Of a DNA stretch of 64,000 nt, positions 16,201 through 24,759 are shown piece after piece. Under the pieces are notes generated by a model. That model ran no database searches and was not told the origin of the DNA. It saw only the letters and a program-made list of their open reading frames with translations. This stretch comes from Aquipseudomonas alcaligenes (lineage in GTDB: Bacteria > Pseudomonadota > Gammaproteobacteria > Pseudomonadales > Pseudomonadaceae). The stretch's first letter is position 1, and every line of letters starts with the position of its first letter. Location of the stretch: positions 53,164 through 117,163 of the forward strand of contig NZ_QJRX01000004.1 of assembly GCF_003205495.1 (NCBI RefSeq). The letters are read 5' to 3'. Made by a program: the position numbers and the translations under genes.

Positions 16201-18663
16201 TTACCTCATGTTGCACCAGGCCTGCAGATGCCGGCGATCCAGGCCCTGCCACTGTTCGGCACGCGCCAGTTCCGCGGCCGGCATCCAGAGCTCGCCACAG
16301 GGCTGCAGCGCGACCGTGGGCAGAGCCAGCAGCGCCTCCAGCGGCTGGCGGCAAGCCTGCCATTCGGCGGCGGAATCTTCATGCTCCCAGTCGGTGGGCA
16401 GGACCCGCCACTCGAGACCATGGGCGTCGAAACGCTGGAAATGCGGCATGCAGCCGAGGTGTTGCTCGCCCTGGCGCAAGGTGCGTGCGTGCATATCGAG
16501 CAGCAGCAGGTACCAGAGGTCGGTGTCGGCCCGCTCGCTAGCCTGCATACGAGGCACATGGCGGGTCAGCGCCAGATAGCGGCCATCGGCTGACCAGATC
16601 AGCGCGGGGCCGACATCGGCCAGGCCCATCCCCGAGGCGGTTAGCAGACAGCCATCGCCGCGCGGGTGGCGCTCACGCGGGTAGCCGTCGCGATACTCGC
16701 TCTGCGCCCCGAACAGCCAGGCGGCATCCCGCCCACCGGGCGCCGGCAGGATGAAGTCACCGTCGGCATTGGCCACCTGCGGACGCTCCACCAGGCGCCA
16801 GCCTGGCAGCGCCTGCAGACCGTCCGCAGCGACGCGCAGCGCGAGGCGGCGCTGATACAGCCGCGAGTGCTCGTCTCGCTCGACGAAGCCTGCCGCCTGC
16901 TCGGCCGCCGGCGCTGCCCGGTCATAACGATGCAGGGCCGTGTCCCGCTCGTCGCGCCCCAGCCGACCGACGATGCAGGCCAGGCTCAGTACGCCCGCAC
17001 GGAAGTCCAGCAGTCCGGCGATCAGCGGACGCTGCGCGAACTCCAGCAGGACACGCCGCTGCAGATCCGCGACGCAGAGCCTGTGCGGCACCGCCGGCGC
17101 CTCGGCAAACGCGATCAAGGCCAGGTAGCGACCGCAGTCGGACACCCGATGATCAAGCAGCCACTCACCCTCCAGCTGCCAGTCGCCGATTCGACAGGCA
17201 TAGGCGCCCAGGCGACCATCGCGGCTGTCGCGCCGCCACTCGAAGCGCGGCGACTCACCGCCCGTCATCGCCTCGCCGAGCACAGCGCCCTCGCCACGCA
17301 CGCCCTTGGCCTCCAGCGGCAGGACGCGGGTCAACCCGGCGCCCTGCTGCTCACCGAGCAGCAGGCGTCCTTCTGGGTCATGACCAATGACGGTTTCAAC
17401 TTCACCGTAGTAATGCTGCAGCTGGTAACCGAAGCCAAGGTGGTCGAGCTGCGCCGTCGCCAGGCGCCCCTGCAGATGCAGCTCCGTCTGGGTCAGCGCG
17501 CAGGGCTCATCCCAGAGCAGCCCCGGCTCCGTCTCGGCGGTCACCCAGGGCTCGGGCAACTCGCGCCAGCCCTGCCCGGCCTGCCAGAGCCAGAGTGTCT
17601 TCGGCCAGGCGCGGCCGATACGGCAGACCAGGGCCTGGCCATCGTCGCGCCACAGCGGCAGCTCGTCAGCCGCCAGCAGCAGGTCGCTGGGTTCGCCATC
17701 GATCTCCAGACGCAGTGCCGGGTAGCGCAGCGGCTGCAGCGGGTCCTCCAGCTCGCGGAGGGTTTCCGGCAGGTACGGCACGCCACGCAGGCGATGCGCC
17801 GCGGCCGGCGCAGGGAAATCGCGCCCGTCCAGCTCCACCGACCAGCCCGGCTCCAGCCACAGGTCACGCATCGCCACCAGGTCGACGCCCTCGCTCTGCG
17901 CCAGCAGCTCGGCCAGCGACATGCGATAAGCCTGGTTGCACACCAGCGGGCTGTGCCGACCGCCGATGGCCTCGTCGCTGAACTCGTCGATCTCCCAAAA
18001 TTCGCCGATCTCGGCATTGCGATACACGCGTCGCTGCTGGCGGTCGAGAATCAACAGGCCCCAGCGCTCGCGGCTCGGCAGCGGCGCGGCGAAGTAGCGG
18101 CCGCTGGCGGAAAAGCGTACCGAAGCACCGAGGCCCTCGAGCAGCACGCCATCGGGGAACAGGTAGCTGCCGTAGGTCGGCCCGCCCATGGCGATCTCAC
18201 CCCAGGCAAAGGTGCGGATGGTCTCGCCTTCCGGAGTCTGCAGATCACCTCCACCCCAGGCGCTGGAGCCGCTCGACGTGGCGATTTCGGCTATTTGTGG
18301 CTTGGCCTTGGCCAGGCCGAGACGCTTCTCGTAGCTGGCCACCAGCGCCAGCCCGAACAACAGCAGCAGCGCGCAAAGCGGCACCGCCCACCAGGCCGAC
18401 AGCCAGGCGAACAGAGAGAAACTCAGACCGATCACCGCAGCGGTCAGCAGCCAGCTCAGGACCGCAGCCACGCGGCGCCAGCCCAGCCGGGCGCACAGCC
18501 CGGTGAGCAGCGCGAACGTTGCCACCAGAGCCAGCGCCGCCCAGGGCGCGAGCATGGCCACGGCGACAATGGGCAGCACCAGCTTGACCAGCTCCCAGAG
18601 CAGCTTGATCACGAGCTTGCCCAGCGACTCTGCGGCTGCTTCCGGGGTTTCCATATTGGCCAT
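16201..18663 (-). CDS. Membrane-anchored TolB-like beta-propeller protein, hypothetical
   Basis: An 820-aa protein. Residues 15-110 contain three to four transmembrane helices, and the remaining 700 aa are soluble. At least three blade-like repeats are visible with a S-x-x-GRY(F/L)A core followed by an LLxLDxxxR strand: FSASGRYFAAP, VSDCGRYLALI and WSADGRYLALT. This is typical of TolB/WD40-type propellers. GGGAG lies 8 nt before the ATG. The proline-rich lipoprotein follows 69 bp downstream. No enzymatic motif is seen. A role as an envelope scaffold is a guess. Confidence 0.75.
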   Translation of the reverse strand: MANMETPEAAAESLGKLVIKLLWELVKLVLPIVAVAMLAPWAALALVATFALLTGLCARLGWRRVAAVLSWLLTAAVIGLSFSLFAWLSAWWAVPLCALLLLFGLALVASYEKRLGLAKAKPQIAEIATSSGSSAWGGGDLQTPEGETIRTFAWGEIAMGGPTYGSYLFPDGVLLEGLGASVRFSASGRYFAAPLPSRERWGLLILDRQQRRVYRNAEIGEFWEIDEFSDEAIGGRHSPLVCNQAYRMSLAELLAQSEGVDLVAMRDLWLEPGWSVELDGRDFPAPAAAHRLRGVPYLPETLRELEDPLQPLRYPALRLEIDGEPSDLLLAADELPLWRDDGQALVCRIGRAWPKTLWLWQAGQGWRELPEPWVTAETEPGLLWDEPCALTQTELHLQGRLATAQLDHLGFGYQLQHYYGEVETVIGHDPEGRLLLGEQQGAGLTRVLPLEAKGVRGEGAVLGEAMTGGESPRFEWRRDSRDGRLGAYACRIGDWQLEGEWLLDHRVSDCGRYLALIAFAEAPAVPHRLCVADLQRRVLLEFAQRPLIAGLLDFRAGVLSLACIVGRLGRDERDTALHRYDRAAPAAEQAAGFVERDEHSRLYQRRLALRVAADGLQALPGWRLVERPQVANADGDFILPAPGGRDAAWLFGAQSEYRDGYPRERHPRGDGCLLTASGMGLADVGPALIWSADGRYLALTRHVPRMQASERADTDLWYLLLLDMHARTLRQGEQHLGCMPHFQRFDAHGLEWRVLPTDWEHEDSAAEWQACRQPLEALLALPTVALQPCGELWMPAAELARAEQWQGLDRRHLQAWCNMR

Positions 18664-18715
18664 GGCGCGGCTCCCTGCGCGGTTGAGGGCGGCATTCTAC
18701 CGCCCTGCACCATGC

Positions 18716-19597
18716 CTAGCGGGAACTGGCCGGCTTTTCTGCCTCGCGTTGCAGGCGATTGAGCTCCGACTCCAGATCCCGCTGCGGGAACTCCTGTTTC
18801 AGCGCGGCCAGCAGCCTGTCCGCCTCGGCCTGCTTACCCTCGCGCCGCAGCTGCAGCAGGGTACGCAAATGCAGCTCCAGTGGCGGCGCCTCAGGCACGG
18901 CGGAATGCCCCAGGGTTTCGGCCAACTGATCCTCGTTAAGCGTCTCTTGCAGCACCTTGGGCGATGCCTCTGCCTGGAGCTTTTCTGGAGCCTCACTGCT
19001 TCTGGCTGCGGCCTGGGCCTTCTGCTTGAGCATGGCAGTCGGCTGAGCCTGATCATGAGCCACATCCGCCTCGACCGACCCTGCAGAATCAGCCAGCGCT
19101 CCAGCCGGCGCTGCGGCCTGCGGCGTGGGCGGCGCTATCGATCTTGGCGCGGCGTTGGCCGCCGGCGAGACGGCAAAAGAAGTCGAGCCTGCGCTCGAGC
19201 GCTGCGCCTGTTCGGCCTTCTTGTACTCAGGCTCCGCGCTCTGCTTGCGCGCTTCCATGACCGGAGCCATTTCCTGCAGTGCCGGGGCAGAGGCCGGCGC
19301 CGGCGCGTCGTAGGTTTGCGGCAACTGATCGCGGGTGTGCAGCGCCAGGTTGAGACCAATACCGACGACGGCCAGGCCGGCCACGGCCACCGACCAGCGG
19401 GTGCGGCTGCCGGCGCCGAACAACCAGGCATGCAGGCGTTGGACAGGATTCGGCCGGGGTGCCGGCGGGCTCACGGCCTGGCGCGCGGCATCAAGGATCA
19501 GCGCATCCACGGCGGCGGAAGGCTCGCCCTGGCTGTGCTGGCGGAAATGCTCCAGCAGCTCGCGCTCCTGCTGCAGATCGTGGGGTTGTTGGCTCAT
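18716..19597 (-). CDS. Putative anti-sigma factor (membrane-anchored)
   Basis: A 293-aa protein. An N-terminal cytoplasmic helical segment of about 65 aa is followed by one transmembrane helix at about 68-88 (WSVAVAGLAVVGIGLNLAL). A long Ala/Pro/Gln-rich periplasmic linker comes next, then a C-terminal helical domain (about 230-290, LELHLRTLLQLRREGKQAEADRLL). No zinc-binding HxxxCxxC is seen, so it is not a ZAS-type anti-sigma. The assignment rests on topology and on the start overlapping the stop of the ECF sigma gene (ATGA). Confidence 0.65.
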   Translation of the reverse strand: MSQQPHDLQQERELLEHFRQHSQGEPSAAVDALILDAARQAVSPPAPRPNPVQRLHAWLFGAGSRTRWSVAVAGLAVVGIGLNLALHTRDQLPQTYDAPAPASAPALQEMAPVMEARKQSAEPEYKKAEQAQRSSAGSTSFAVSPAANAAPRSIAPPTPQAAAPAGALADSAGSVEADVAHDQAQPTAMLKQKAQAAARSSEAPEKLQAEASPKVLQETLNEDQLAETLGHSAVPEAPPLELHLRTLLQLRREGKQAEADRLLAALKQEFPQRDLESELNRLQREAEKPASSR

Positions 19598-20166
19598 GCG
19601 GATACCTCCTCGGCCGAAGCCGGATCGGCCAGCAGCCGACGCAACTTGTTCAACGCATAACGCAGGCGGCTCTTCACGGTTTCCGCCGGGGTTCGGGTCA
19701 GTTCGGCGATCTCCGCCAGCTCCAGGTCGCCATGGGCGCGCAGCAGGAACACTTCGCGCTGCTCCTCGGGCAGGTCGGCCAGGGCCGCCTGCAGGCGCTC
19801 CTGGTCGCGGCTGAGCAGCAGCTGCTGCTCGGGACCGGGGCCCGGGTCGGCACTGGCGTGCTGCGCCTCATCGTACTCAGCGAGCTTTCCCTGGTGGCGA
19901 CCGCTTTTGCGCCAGTGGTCGATCAGGCGATTGCGCGCGATCTGGTACAGCCAGGTCTTGAACAGCACCGCTTCGCGCTGCTCGCTGGCGCTGCGGATCA
20001 GGCTCATCCAGGTTTCCTGGAACACCTCCTCGGCCAGCGCATGGTCGCCGCACAGGCCAAGGAGGAAACGGAACAGGCCGAGGCGGTGGCGCTCGTAAAG
20101 CTGGGTGAACGCGGCCGCCTCGCCGTTGCGATAACGCCGCAGCAGCGCGGCGTCATCGTCTCTCAT
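19594..20166 (-). CDS. ECF-type RNA polymerase sigma factor
   Basis: A 190-aa sigma70-family factor. Region 2 contains AFTQLYERHRLGLFRF, the -10-recognition FKTWLYQIARNRLIDHWRK and an acidic linker. Region 4 contains LPEEQREVFLLR and the helix-turn-helix AEIAELTRTPAETVKSRLRYALNKLR. It directs transcription of an unknown regulon. It begins right after the VWA gene stop. A TTG 12 nt upstream, abutting that stop, is an alternative start. The partner anti-sigma overlaps by 4 bp. Confidence 0.88.
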   Translation of the reverse strand: MRDDDAALLRRYRNGEAAAFTQLYERHRLGLFRFLLGLCGDHALAEEVFQETWMSLIRSASEQREAVLFKTWLYQIARNRLIDHWRKSGRHQGKLAEYDEAQHASADPGPGPEQQLLLSRDQERLQAALADLPEEQREVFLLRAHGDLELAEIAELTRTPAETVKSRLRYALNKLRRLLADPASAEEVSA

Positions 20167-20178
20167 GGGTTGGTTCAA

Positions 20179-21909
20179 TTAGTCGGCCCTGACTTGAACG
20201 TTTTGCGGAGTTTGCAGGCTCTGCGCCAGTTCCACCAGCTGCACGAACTCACCGCGCAGGCTGAACGGATCCTCGCCCTTGGCGCCGCGTGCCAGCTTAG
20301 CGCTGTCGGCCAGGGAGAAGTCGCCGGTGTACTTGGCATCCCCGAGCTGCTGGGCGAAGGCGGCCACCGCCGCGGCGAAGCGCAGGTCTTCGCTGGCCTG
20401 GTTGATCGGCGTGGCCTCGCCTTTGGCGATCGGCCGCTCGACCAGCTTGCTGGCGCCGCCCTCTGGCGCCTTGTAGCGCAGGCGCAGCCAGGCGATCTCG
20501 CCGGCCTTGCCCTGCTGCTCCTTGGCCTGGGCATAGCGCAGCGGCTCCAGCCAGCCCTTGGCGCCCACCGGCACCACTTCGTAGAGCGCCGTGACGGTAT
20601 GCCCGGCGCCGATCTCGCCGGCATCGACCTTGTCGTTGCTGAAGTCCTCGCGCTTCAGCGCGCGGTTCTCGTAGCCCAGCAGGCGGTATTCGCTGACCTC
20701 GGCCGGGTTGAACTCGACCTGGATCTTCACGTCCTTGGCCACCACGGCCAGGGTCGAGCTGAGCTGGTCGACCAGCACTTTGCGCGCCTCGCGCAGGTTG
20801 TCGATGTAGGCGTAGTTGCCGTCACCGGCATCGGCCAGCTGCTCCATCAGCTGTTCGTTGTAGTTGTCGGTGCCGAAGCCAAGGGTGGTCAGCGACACAC
20901 CGCTCTTGCGCTTGTCGGCAGCCAGCTGCTTGAGCGTCTCGAAGTCGCTGATACCGACATTGAAGTCGCCATCGGTGGCCAGCAGGATGCGGTTGATGCC
21001 GTCCTTGAGCAGGCCTTTCTGCGCTTCCTGGTAGGCCAGCTGGATACCCGATTCGCCGGCGGTGGAGCCGCCCGCGCTGAGCTGGTCGATGGCCGCGCGG
21101 ATTCTGGCCTTGTCGCTACCGGCGGTGGATTCCAGCACCACGCTGGCATTGCCGGCATAGGTAACCAGGGCCACGCGATCCTGCGGGCGCAGCTGATCGA
21201 CCAGCAGCTTGAGGGTGCTCTGCACCATCGGCAGGCCCTCGCGACGGTCCATGGAGCCGGACACGTCGACCAGGAACACCAGGTTGGCCGGCGGCAGCTC
21301 GGCGGCGCTCAGCTCAGTGGCCTTGATCGCCACGCGCAGCAGACGGGTTTCGGGGTTCCATGGAGTGGTCGCCAGCTCGGTGGCGACGCTGAACGGCACG
21401 TCGCCCTCAGGCTTGGGATAGGCGTAAGGGAAGTAGTTGACCAGCTCCTCCAGGCGCACCGCGTCCTTGGGCGGCAGGCTTCCATCGTTGAGGAAACGGC
21501 GCACGTTGGCGTAGGCGCCAGTATCGACGTCGATGCTGAAAGTCGATACCGGCTGCTGGGCAACGGCCTGCACCGGGCTGCTCTCGATCTTCTGGTACTG
21601 CTCGCGGTAGACGTCCTGGTAGCCGAAGGCAGCGCTGTCGGCCAGCGGCGCCGCCGGGGCGATCATCGGCATAAGCTGTGGTACAGCCTTGCGGGCTTCC
21701 ATCGATCCCGCCGCGCCCGAGGGCTGAGCATAGGAGGCGTTGGCATCCACCTCCTCGCGCAGCACTTCCTGCTTGGCCTCGGGCTCGGCCAGCTGTGGCG
21801 GCGCAGCACGGCTGGCCGATTCATCGTGGGAGGCGCTGCAGGCGGCCAGGGCCAGCGCCAAGGTGGCGCCGAAGCTGGCGAGCAGGGGTTGGGGGGCGAT
21901 GCTGGACAT
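20179..21909 (-). CDS. VWA domain lipoprotein (YfbK-like)
   Basis: A 576-aa envelope protein. The lipoprotein signal peptide has lipobox LAAC at about 18-21. An N-terminal von Willebrand-associated segment (STFSIDVDTGAYANVRRFL) leads into a VWA domain with an intact MIDAS motif DVSGSMD. A C-terminal region follows of the type found in YfbK proteins. GGAG lies upstream of the ATG at 21909, while longer in-frame extensions lack a signal peptide. It is first in an operon with an ECF sigma and a putative anti-sigma. The protein may sense or hold an envelope partner, which is inference. Confidence 0.85.
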   Translation of the reverse strand: MSSIAPQPLLASFGATLALALAACSASHDESASRAAPPQLAEPEAKQEVLREEVDANASYAQPSGAAGSMEARKAVPQLMPMIAPAAPLADSAAFGYQDVYREQYQKIESSPVQAVAQQPVSTFSIDVDTGAYANVRRFLNDGSLPPKDAVRLEELVNYFPYAYPKPEGDVPFSVATELATTPWNPETRLLRVAIKATELSAAELPPANLVFLVDVSGSMDRREGLPMVQSTLKLLVDQLRPQDRVALVTYAGNASVVLESTAGSDKARIRAAIDQLSAGGSTAGESGIQLAYQEAQKGLLKDGINRILLATDGDFNVGISDFETLKQLAADKRKSGVSLTTLGFGTDNYNEQLMEQLADAGDGNYAYIDNLREARKVLVDQLSSTLAVVAKDVKIQVEFNPAEVSEYRLLGYENRALKREDFSNDKVDAGEIGAGHTVTALYEVVPVGAKGWLEPLRYAQAKEQQGKAGEIAWLRLRYKAPEGGASKLVERPIAKGEATPINQASEDLRFAAAVAAFAQQLGDAKYTGDFSLADSAKLARGAKGEDPFSLRGEFVQLVELAQSLQTPQNVQVRAD

Positions 21910-21973
21910 GGCGGGGTCTCCTCGGGCGAAAAGTCCATTCGCCCGGGTAGACGGAGCCGCCAGCCGTTTCGGG

Positions 21974-23404
21974 TTAAGCGTTTTCCTGGCAGAGCTGCTT
22001 GGCCAGGGCACCGAGAGTCATGATCGCCCGCTCGGACTCACGATTCCACGGCACGCCGCAGGTCAGCCGCAAGCAGTGGTTGAACTGCTCGGTGTTACTG
22101 AAGATCAGCCCCGGGGCGATGCTGATGCCCTGCTGCAGCGCCCGCACATGCAGCTCCTGGGCGCTGACCTTGCCCGGCAGGCTGACCCAGAGGATGAAGC
22201 CACCATTGGGCCGGGTCATCTGCGTGCCTTCCGGGAAGTGCTGCTGCACCGCCAGCTGGTAGGCGGTCATGTTCTTGCGGTACTCCTGGCGGATGTGCCG
22301 CAGGTGGCGGTCGTAGCCGCCGTTCTCCAGGTAGGCAGCCACGCCCATCTGGGTCACGCTGCAGGCCGAATGGGTGCTGAAGGTCTGCAGCCGCTCCACC
22401 TCCTCCTGATAGCACCCGGCGATGATCCAGCCGATGCGCACGCCCGGCGACAGGGTTTTGGAGAAGCTCGAGCAATACACCACCTGGTCGTCGCGATCGA
22501 AAGCCTTGAGCGCCTTGCTGCGCCCCGGCTCGAACAGCAGCTCGCCGTAGATGTCGTCCTCGATCACCTGGATGCCGTGGTCGGCGGTCAGGCGCAGCAG
22601 CTGCTTCTGGCGCTCCTCGGGGATGCTGCCACCGAGCGGGTTGGACAGCCGCGCGGTCAGCACCAGGGCCTTGATCGGCCACTGGTTGGCGGCCAGCTGC
22701 AGGGCCTCAAGGCTGAGCCCGGTGGTCGGATCGCTGGGGATCTCGATGACTTTCAGGCCCAGCACTTCGGCCAGTTGCAGCAGGCCGTAGTAGGTCGGCG
22801 ACTCGGCGGCGATCAGGTCGCCCGGCTGGGTCACGACCCGCAGGGCCATGTGGATGGCGTCCACGCAGCCGTGGGTGATCACCACCTCGGAAGGGTCGAC
22901 CACCACGCCGGCGTCGCGCATGCGGATCGCCACCTGGCGCCGCAGCGGCTCGTAGCCGGGGCTGAACATGTAGCTGAAGGCGCGCGGGCTCTGGAAGCGG
23001 GTGACCTTGGCCAGTTGCTGGTGCAGCGAGCGCACCGGCAGGTAGTCAACGTGCGGAACGGCGGCGCCGAGGGGGAACACCCCTTCCTGGCGCGACTCGG
23101 TGAGCACCTGGCTGATGATGCTGCTGCGGGTGACCATGGACGGACGCTCGACCCGCGCGATGTCCGGGGTCGGCGCGGTCAGGCCGGCGGTCTGGTGCAC
23201 ATAGAAGCCGGACTGCGGACGGGCGCGAATCAGGCCCATGTCCTCCAGGTTGGCGTAGGCCTGCAGCACGGTGGCGTGGCTGACGCTGAGCTGCGAGCTC
23301 ATCTTGCGCACCGAAGGCACGCGCTCGCCCGGCTGGTAGACGCCACGACGGATATCCTCGGCCAGCTGCTGGGCGATACGCTGGTAAAGCAACAAACTGG
23401 TCAT
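21974..23404 (-). CDS. MocR/PdxR family regulator (GntR-HTH plus aminotransferase domain)
   Basis: A 476-aa protein. The N-terminal GntR-type winged helix covers about 1-70 (DIRRGVYQPGERVPSVRKMS, VSHATVLQAYANLE). A fold-type I PLP aminotransferase-like domain follows, with NPLGG, EDDIYGEL and the Schiff-base Lys in SSFSKTLSPGVRIGW. MocR regulators usually control a divergent metabolic gene, but the next gene upstream here reads the same way and belongs to another unit. Repeated TACAGT boxes at 23433-23494 are the probable operator, so autoregulation is likely. Effector and targets unknown. Confidence 0.88.
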   Translation of the reverse strand: MTSLLLYQRIAQQLAEDIRRGVYQPGERVPSVRKMSSQLSVSHATVLQAYANLEDMGLIRARPQSGFYVHQTAGLTAPTPDIARVERPSMVTRSSIISQVLTESRQEGVFPLGAAVPHVDYLPVRSLHQQLAKVTRFQSPRAFSYMFSPGYEPLRRQVAIRMRDAGVVVDPSEVVITHGCVDAIHMALRVVTQPGDLIAAESPTYYGLLQLAEVLGLKVIEIPSDPTTGLSLEALQLAANQWPIKALVLTARLSNPLGGSIPEERQKQLLRLTADHGIQVIEDDIYGELLFEPGRSKALKAFDRDDQVVYCSSFSKTLSPGVRIGWIIAGCYQEEVERLQTFSTHSACSVTQMGVAAYLENGGYDRHLRHIRQEYRKNMTAYQLAVQQHFPEGTQMTRPNGGFILWVSLPGKVSAQELHVRALQQGISIAPGLIFSNTEQFNHCLRLTCGVPWNRESERAIMTLGALAKQLCQENA

Positions 23405-23432
23405 GAGGAAACTCCATTCGCGACTGAACCAT

Positions 23433-23494
23433 AACAGTAGCGAAATACAGTTCAGTCTTGGCGATACAGTCAGTAAATATGCTAGCGGTACAGT
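23433..23494. promoter_or_regulatory. Repeated TACAGT boxes upstream of the MocR gene
   Basis: TACAGT occurs at 23446-23451, 23465-23470 and 23489-23494, and a variant TAACAGT at 23432-23438, all in the same orientation within 63 bp and immediately upstream of the regulator's ATG. Spaced direct repeats are the usual recognition pattern of MocR proteins. The assignment is by pattern only. Confidence 0.5.
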
Positions 23495-23552
23495 TGCATC
23501 TGTTCCAGCTCAGAGTGAAATTTGCACCACTCACATCAGACTGTGACCCAAC

Positions 23553-23583
23553 AAAAAACCCCGGGCCTGGGCTCCGGGGTTTT
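23553..23583 (-). terminator. Terminator after the OmpA lipoprotein gene
   Basis: The inverted repeat AAAACCCCGG/CCGGGGTTTT has a 9-nt loop and is flanked by A- and T-runs. Read leftward it follows the OmpA-family stop codon by 20 bp and ends in TTTTTT. It could also act rightward. Confidence 0.8.
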
Positions 23584-23602
23584 CGCTGCAGCGACGGCTG
23601 TG

Positions 23603-24412
23603 TCAGCGCTGGGCGCCGAGCTTGCCGGCCTCATCGGAGATCAGGATCTCCACCCGGCGATTTTGCGCACGCCCTTTGGCCGAGGCGTTCTCGGCCAATG
23701 GATGAGCCTCACCGTACCCCACCACCTCCAGGCGCCGCCCTTCGATGCCGAGGTCGGTCAGCAGATCGGCCACCGCCTGCGCGCGTGCGCGAGAGAGCTC
23801 GAGATTTTCCCGGGCATCGCCACGATTGTCGGTATAGCCCTCGATGCGCACCGTGCGCCGCGGGTTGATCTGCAGGAACTGCACCAGCTTGAGGATGGTG
23901 CGGTTGGCCGAAGCCTTGAGCTCGGTACGGCCGGCATCGAACAGCACGTCACCGAGGGTCATCACCAGGCCACGGTCGGTCTCGCTGGCGGCCAGGCTGA
24001 CCACCTGCTCCTCCAGCCACTGGCCCTGCTGCTGGATGCTGAGCAGCTTGGCCTCGCGCAGTGCCAGCTGCAGGCGTTCGCGCTCTAGCTCCAGCTTGGC
24101 CAGACGCTCCTGGTTGAGGTTCAACTCGGCATGCTGCCGAGCAATCTGGCTGTAGCGCTGACTGAGGAAGGCGAAATGCTCGACATCCTGGCCGCTGCCC
24201 CAATAGCTGGACAGGCGCTCGGCGCGGGCCAGCGTCTCACCGGCGCGGATCACGTCCTTGGGCGCGCTGCGCAGCACGTCGGTATCTTCCTTGACCGCCA
24301 GGAAGCTCGCTTCGGCATCCGCTACGGCCTGGCGCCCCTGCTGGCTGGCGCATCCACCCAGCAGGGCGAGGGACAGCAGCATGGCGCCGCCCAGAGTGAC
24401 CTTGACCATCAC
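23603..24412 (-). CDS. OmpA family lipoprotein with DUF4398 domain
   Basis: A 269-aa lipoprotein with lipobox LGGC, Cys at about 21. Residues 22-150 form a helical DUF4398-like region with heptads. A C-terminal OmpA peptidoglycan-binding domain follows, with GDVLFDAGRTELKASA, IEGYTDNRGD and RAQAVADLL ... GRAQNRRVEI. It should tether the outer membrane to peptidoglycan. It overlaps the upstream DUF4398 lipoprotein gene by 4 bp, and a terminator follows at 23553-23583. Confidence 0.9.
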   Translation of the reverse strand: MMVKVTLGGAMLLSLALLGGCASQQGRQAVADAEASFLAVKEDTDVLRSAPKDVIRAGETLARAERLSSYWGSGQDVEHFAFLSQRYSQIARQHAELNLNQERLAKLELERERLQLALREAKLLSIQQQGQWLEEQVVSLAASETDRGLVMTLGDVLFDAGRTELKASANRTILKLVQFLQINPRRTVRIEGYTDNRGDARENLELSRARAQAVADLLTDLGIEGRRLEVVGYGEAHPLAENASAKGRAQNRRVEILISDEAGKLGAQR

Positions 24413-24759
24413 GGCATCTCCCCCAGTTGCTTGCGCAGGCGGGTGATCCGCGCATTCAGTTCGTCCAGCTGCTTCTGGCTCTTCAGGTTGAGTACCTTGG
24501 CCTCGGCCAGGCGGGCATCCAGTTCGGCCTGCTCGGCGAACATGCGGGCGCGCTTGTAGTCGGCCTCGCCCATGTTCTTCTCGGCACGCGCCAGTTTCTT
24601 CTCGGCCAGCTGCATTTCCTCGATCTGCTGGTCGGCACCGACGGCGCGGGCCTGCTGCACGGCCTGGGTAGTCAGGCGCATCTGCTCGTGCGGAGCCGGG
24701 TCGTTGGCACAGCCGGCCAGGGCCAGCAGCGCCAGGGCGAGAATAAGGGGTCGGTTCAC
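24409..24759 (-). CDS. DUF4398 domain small lipoprotein
   Basis: A 116-aa lipoprotein with lipobox LAGC, Cys at about 18. Residues 35-110 form one long charged helical hairpin (AEKKLARAEKNMGEADYKRARMF) of the DUF4398 type. It is paralogous in its helical part to the N-terminal half of the next gene (23603-24412), with which it overlaps by 4 bp. It also overlaps the upstream binding-protein gene by 4 bp. The three form one tight operon. Function unknown; envelope location is inferred. Confidence 0.85.
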   Translation of the reverse strand: MNRPLILALALLALAGCANDPAPHEQMRLTTQAVQQARAVGADQQIEEMQLAEKKLARAEKNMGEADYKRARMFAEQAELDARLAEAKVLNLKSQKQLDELNARITRLRKQLGEMP

